Positions 59,308-64,000 of a stretch of DNA of 64,000 nt are shown here, piece after piece. How positions within the stretch are numbered: the first letter of the stretch is position 1; every line of letters starts with the position of its first letter. A model generated the notes under the pieces. That model was not told where the DNA came from. It saw nothing but the letters and a program-made list of their open reading frames with translations, and ran no database searches. Source of the stretch: Hypericum androsaemum (taxonomy: Eukaryota; Streptophyta; Magnoliopsida; Malpighiales; Hypericaceae); NCBI GenBank assembly GCA_963995505.1, contig OZ023188.1, forward strand, positions 4,836,001 to 4,900,000, read 5' to 3'. The position numbers and the translations under genes are program-made.

Positions 59308-60366
59308 TCTTTTTTTTTTTTTAGGAGGAACGATACTTGTATATTATTCAATCATCAAGGTAGGAAACTCCGTGAAGAGCAATACATCGAGCTGCATAAT
59401 CTAGCGAGCTTACAACACCAATCAGTCACATGGTTCTGGTTCCTAGATATGAAACAAAGCGTACAATTAGGCAAAACATCTAATAACAGCCTAATGTTTC
59501 TAACTAGAGCATCGATTTGCCAGAACACTTGTGAGCTTCTGTTGTGTATGAACGTGTGAGCGAGAAAGCAATCTGTTTCCACTATAGTCAGGCCCGAGAA
59601 TTCATCTCGTACCAAAGAGAGGGCCAGACTGATGGCGTAGAGCTCAGCTTGCAGAGAAGAAGCAGCTGAGCGAGTATTTACCAGACATTTGATAAGAAGG
59701 TATTGAGAATTACGAGCAACCACAGCCAACTCGGATTGTGACGAATCGTCAGTCCAAGAGGCGTCGCAGTTGAGTTTGATGGTACCAACCATAAGTGCAT
59801 TGCAAGAGATTTGAGTGCGGGATCATCGTGAGAAGACAACAACCGAAATACAGAATTCAACCAAGTACCAAAATTCAGATGAAGATTAGAGTCAAATCTA
59901 TAACCAAAGGGACTGCACAAACCAAGTAGCACAAGCATGTGAGCATTCAAATAAAAGGCCTTTCACAAAAAGATTAGTGTCTTTAAAGTAAACACCTTTC
60001 AATATCTTGAAGCACGAAGAGTTCTTGGAGTTATGAATTCTCCAAGCTTGTTTAGCCAAGAGGGCAACATTGAAAATTCAGAGGTCTTCAAAGCCAAGAC
60101 CCCCACAAGATTTGGTATTAGTTAAATTGACCCAGTTAATCCAGTGAATCTTTTTCATATCCAGATCACCTGATCACCAAAAATTAACCATCAGACTATT
60201 AAATTTATCACAAAAAGTGGTAGGAAAAAGCATACATTACATTGTATAATAAGGAATAGAGGCCAGCACAGACTAGAGAAAGAACTCTCTCCCTGACATG
60301 GATATGAGTTTAAACAAGACACCCATTTGTTAAAAAAACCAAGTTTAAACATGACTTTTTCCAAAA
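59308..60366 (-). mobile_element. LINE fragment with RNase H, minus strand
   Basis: A T-run at 59310-59323 (poly(A) on the minus strand) is followed by an RNase H frame (59792-59355). Upstream come remains of the reverse transcriptase C-terminal region: MKKIHWINWVNLTNTKSCGG, LGFEDL-stop and NVALLAKQAWRIHNSKNSSC (about 60160-60000). The zf-RVT domain between them is largely missing. The right edge is cut by the copia LTR at 60369. Confidence 0.75.
59355..59792 (-). pseudogene. LINE-type RNase H domain (RVT_3)
   Basis: 145 codons open on the minus strand. MVGTIKLNCDASWTDDSSQS carries the first catalytic Asp (NCDAS). SLQAELYAISLALSL holds the Glu and TIVETDCFLA the second Asp. The end ISRNQNHVTDWCCKLAR corresponds to the R..N..AD.LA motif with the last Asp shifted. 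Catalytic residues are mostly kept, but the protein is only the tail of a broken LINE. Confidence 0.8.
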
Positions 60367-60368
60367 AG

Positions 60369-60898
60369 TGTTGGAGATCACGTTAGTTATTCGTGATATT
60401 CCGTGATCTTCCTAGTTTGTATTTGCCTTATCTAGTTGTTATTCAATTGTCATTTACCTTTTGTATTTAGATTAGATTCCTGTTTTGTAGCAGCAAGATT
60501 AGGCAACGTCCTAGGGCATGACTTGTAACCCGAAGGCTATTTATGCCGCATCCCTCCATTGGAATACAACCAGCGGCTTAAACTCATTAAACTCTTCATG
60601 GTATCAGAGCAGAAAATCTGATCCGTAAACTCCACCTAAACTAGCCATTTACCTGTCGCAAAATTAATCCCCTACCAAAATGTCGAAGAACGGAGGCTCG
60701 TCAGCAACAGGCATGACATCACCGTATTTTCTTCACCCATCAGACAACCATGGGCAACTCAACATCAGCGAGCTGCTCAACGAACAGAATTATGGCGACT
60801 GGGTTGGCGAGATAACTAACTTTCTGTTGGCCAAAAACAAACTCGACTTCGTCGACGAGACCATAGCTAAGCCGGAGGCTAAAGGAGATACAATCTAG
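60369..60898 (+). mobile_element. Ty1-copia element, 5' part (LTR, primer site, truncated gag)
   Basis: LTR 60369-60598 starts TGTTGGAGATCACG and ends AAACTCTTCA. The primer site TGGTATCAGAGC follows at 60599-60610. Gag starts at 60680 (MSKNGGSSATGMTSPYFLHP, LNISELLNEQNYGDWVGEIT) and is cut at about 60892 by the next copia element. It belongs to the same lineage as the copia copy at 2254-3562, whose gag begins MSTKTENGPATDMTSPYF. Confidence 0.85.
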
Positions 60899-61135
60899 AA
60901 GATTCCTTTCCTTATCAAGATGGATGTGATCTGCTATAATCTGGAAGATTCGTTACCTTATCAGCCTCCTGTAATCAAGACCATTATCACCATATCTGCT
61001 GCTACCAATTCTGTCAGGATTCTTAGCAATTACTGTGACTATGTAATCCCATGATTCTCTCCTGTAATTAGTACCAGCACCTTATAAATGTAGTACGCAG
61101 TGTAAAGAATATGCAAGTAATATAGAAATTATTCA
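60893..61135 (+). mobile_element. 5' LTR of the second nested copia element
   Basis: Ends GAAATTATTCA directly before the primer site TGGTATCAGAGC (61136-61147) and carries a TATA-like CCTTATAAATG at about 61079. The left edge is uncertain (TG at 60921 or 60925 are alternatives) because the partner LTR lies outside the window and short duplicated blocks (CTRGAAGATTC) occur near the start. Confidence 0.6.
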
Positions 61136-61198
61136 TGGTATCAGAGCTTCTTCTTTAAAGAGCCTATTCGTTCCTTTTTTTCCCACTCTTCCCTTACC

Positions 61199-64000
61199 AT
61201 GGCTCCCTTTGATGACCAACCCAAAGTTCCCATAAATCAGCTCCACTACAAACTATCGGCAGACAACTACCTGCTCTGGAGGGCTCAAATAGAGCCAATG
61301 CTTCGAGGCTACGGGTTATTTCATCATGTTGATGGCTCCAAACCAATGCCATCTCTAACCATTGTTGCGGAGGTCGAAGGTGCTCTCCCAACGCCCAATC
61401 CGGCGTACGAGAAGTGGTATGAAGAAGACCAGAAGGTACAGTCGTGGCTTACCTTCTCTGTGTCAGCGTTCGTGATGTCGCAAGTCATGGGATGCACCAC
61501 GGCGATGGAGGTCTGGGGCTGTCTGGCCAAAGTTTATGGTAACGGGTCTCGTGCACAGGCCACCCGCCTCAAGCAAGCCCTTTACTTGCTGAAGAAGGGT
61601 TTCGAATCTGTCGATGCGTATATGCAGCGAGCGAAAGTGATCTACGATCAGCTATTCGCTCTGGGGCAGTCAATTGTTGAATCTGATGTGGTTAAGTGCG
61701 TGCTATCTGGGCTCGATGAGAGCTATATGCCGTTCGCTCGCTCAATCTCCATCAGGCCAGATCAGATACCGCTGTCGGAGCTTCACTGTCTTTTGCTTAG
61801 CGAGGAGATGCTTCTCCGACGCATAGAAGGGACTCAAACTGAGTCATTCACACCATCGGCCAACTATGCTCATGGTGGAGACAACGGTTGCGGTGGAAGA
61901 GGCGGCCGTGGCGGCCAGAGGAGCCGAGGAGGCGGCAGACGCTGGAGCTCCTCCACCGGCGGGTGCGATGGACAGGGCTACTCCAATGGTGGTCGGGATG
62001 GACAGGGGAATGGCTATTTCCGAAATGGAGGAAGTGGACAGAGGTGCGTTAATGGGCCTCAATTTGCTCAGTCCAATGACCAGGAGGTACAATGCTATAA
62101 TTGTATGGGTACAGCCATATTTCAAAAAATTGTTCCAGCTTGCGCAAGTGGCCAAGTCGCTCAGCAGGCCCCCAGGCTCATTACACTACCTCTCCAAGTG
62201 GCTCTCCGTGGGTGCTCGACTCGGGTACCACACATCACTTGACTTCGGACATCACCCACCTTCCGGTTCATTCTGAGTATACCGGGCCCGAAGAAGTCAC
62301 CTTTGGTAATGGCCAATCGCTTCCCATATCTCGAGTTGGTTTTATGTCATTTCCTTTGACACATTCATCCTTATCCTTATCAAATGTGCTTTACGTTCTG
62401 AATTCCTGCACTAATCTTATTTCACTTAGTGCAATAACCCGAGATAATAATGTTGCTGTTGAATTTGTCGGTGACTCTTTCTTTGTTAAGGACCAAGTCA
62501 CGAAAGAAATCCTACATCACGGCCGGAGTAAAGATGGCCTATATCCGCTTCAGTGTGTTGGTCCACCAATTGGGCCACGTTCGTATTTCGTGTCAACTGC
62601 TCCGTCCCTCTAAATCTGGCATCAACGTCTTGGTCACGCCAATCTTCAGGCTGTCAAGATTGCTCTCCATTCCCAATCTATTTCATTTTCGAATAAAAAG
62701 CTAACTTCTCTATGTCATGGCTGTAGCGTAGGGAAAATTCACAAGTTACCTTTTCCCAACTAAGCATCGGGGCCCCTCGATCTCATATGTAGTGATCTTT
62801 GGGATCCTTCTCCTGTCAAGTCCTATGATGGTTATCAATATTATGCAGTCTTTTATGACCACTATAGTAAGTATGATTGGCTGTATTTCCTAAAATGCAA
62901 GTCCGAGCTATTTGATGCATTTGTCCAATTTAGAACTCATGTCGAAAAGTTTTTTGGACGTCCGATTAAAAGCTTTCAGTCTGATTGGGGAGGTGAGTTC
63001 CAAACTTTGACAGCATACCTGAAAACTAATGGCATTCTACATCGGGTTTCTTGTCCATACACTCAGGAGCAGAATGGTTGTACTGAACGAAAGCATCGCC
63101 ATATCATAGAAACAAGCTTAGCGATCATGCATCATGCTTCGATTCTGCTACAATATTGGACACTAATATTTGATTCTGCAGCCTACTTAATTAATCGGCT
63201 ACCCACGCCATTACTCGGCAATAACGCGCCGTATGCTACACTATTTGGGGAGTCGCCATCACTTGTAAATCTTAAAGTTATTGGCTGCTTGTGTTACCCA
63301 TGGTTACGGCCTATTACAAAACACAAGCTTGAGCCTAGATCGACTAAATGCATGTTTATGGGATACAATCGCCAACATAAAGGATATATTTGTCTTGACA
63401 TACTTACTAAAAGACTGCATATTTCCCGTCATGTGCTATTTGACAAATCAGTTTTTTTTTTTACAGGTCCGAAGTCAACTGGTAAAGGTACCCAAGAGTC
63501 GACCCCCCCTGAAAATCCAACTGAAGGCCCATTTAATTATTTTCATCCGAAATGTCCAATTCCACTGGCTAGGCCCTCAAATGGACCCAATTCACTGTCA
63601 CCAGCAACTGGTTCCACACTACCACTTGGGCCCACCACTGCCACACCAAATAATATGGATGCAGGCTCCTCCCAACAAATACAACAAGACAATCAGGCCT
63701 CTCGTCAACCCACTATAACACAAGTATACAGTAGAAGGTAAAATTCACAATCTGGAGACCAAGCTTTGCTGACAGGGATCAACGCCACAGCTCCCCCACC
63801 GCCAGCACCTACTACTGGCCGCACACACCAAATGACCACTCGATCCCAGTCCAAAGGCTATCCTCAAGCCTTAGTTGCAAGTGTTCCACCGTCAGTTCCT
63901 AGCTGTTACACAAAAGCAGTCATAGACTCAAATTGGTACACTGCGATGCATGAAGAATTCAATGCTCTTATCAAGAATAGGACATGACTGCTAGTACCTC
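61199..64000 (+). pseudogene. Copia gag-pol polyprotein, decayed, runs off the right edge
   Basis: Gag starts MAPFDDQPKVPINQLHYKLS with LWRAQIEPMLRGYGLF and a long open frame to 62242. A Gly/Arg-rich stretch leads to a CCHC zinc knuckle split by a frameshift at about 62100 (CYNC in one frame, YSHISKNC in the next). Protease WVLDSGTTHHLT lies at about 62205. A TAA at 62611-62613 precedes IWHQRLGHANLQ, and a second TAA lies at 62761-62763. The integrase core has ICSDLWDPSPVKSYDG, QSDWGGEFQTL and NGCTERKHRHIIE, holding the D-D-E residues. The integrase C-terminus is SLVNLKVIGCLCYPW with FMGYNRQHKGYICLD. The reverse transcriptase start NWYTAMHEEFNALIKNRT is followed by TGA where Trp is expected (63985-63987). 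Only a few disabling changes are seen. Confidence 0.88.

Noticed and set aside
61844..62155. Minus-strand 103-codon frame and plus-strand 136-codon frame at 61866
   Set aside because: Shadows of the Gly/Arg-rich part of the copia gag.

Overview
This is a 64 kb piece of a plant nuclear genome, most likely from a eudicot. The evidence is intron-rich genes with GT-AG junctions, a type-B plant hexokinase-like gene, phytocyanin and BAHD acyltransferase remnants, plant Ty1-copia and tRNA-Asp-primed gypsy retrotransposons, and AT-rich spacers full of LINE, SINE, hAT and Mutator-like (MULE) debris. I could not fix the species.

Only three genes look intact. (1) 16606-23650 (+): a TPR/DnaJ co-chaperone-type gene whose 11 exons I could join into an uninterrupted 1182-codon frame. 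(2) 28089-28652 (-): a single-exon gene of a plant family of unknown function. (3) 54053-57964 (+): a hexokinase-like (HKL1-type) gene whose 9 exons join into a 500-residue frame. Decayed genes are a BAHD acyltransferase (7009-8172), two phytocyanin remnants (25030-25195 and 26645-27224) and a second, decayed copy of the unknown-function gene (24254-24500).

Layout: 1-3562 is a gypsy element (gag, primer site and a 1.6 kb LTR) inserted in a shrunken copia element. 3811-5886 holds a long-TIR element, a telomere-like tract and an LTR-like block. 7.0-8.2 kb is the BAHD pseudogene. 8.6-10.4 kb is a LINE with a MULE nested in its target-site duplication. 13.4-14.9 kb is a Pack-MULE candidate. 15.1-16.3 kb holds a LINE tail, a Helitron-like end and repeats. 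The TPR-DnaJ gene follows. 24.2-28.7 kb is the phytocyanin/unknown-gene cluster. 32.6-34.3 kb is a decayed hAT element. 35.3-39.5 kb is a copia element with both LTRs. 43-49 kb holds LINE and SINE remains. 49.8-51.0 and 53.3-53.6 kb are two more MULE-type elements, the second just upstream of the hexokinase-like gene. 58.6-64.0 kb is LINE debris followed by two nested copia elements, the last running off the window.

The intact genes are not functionally linked. The strongest unusual signal is structural. Three Mutator-like elements each have a perfect 9-bp target-site duplication and a fourth has a near-perfect one. One has a 536-bp (TCC)n-type interior and two have GC-rich interiors that look like captured gene fragments. 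All calls were made by eye from the sequence; no alignments or database searches were run.
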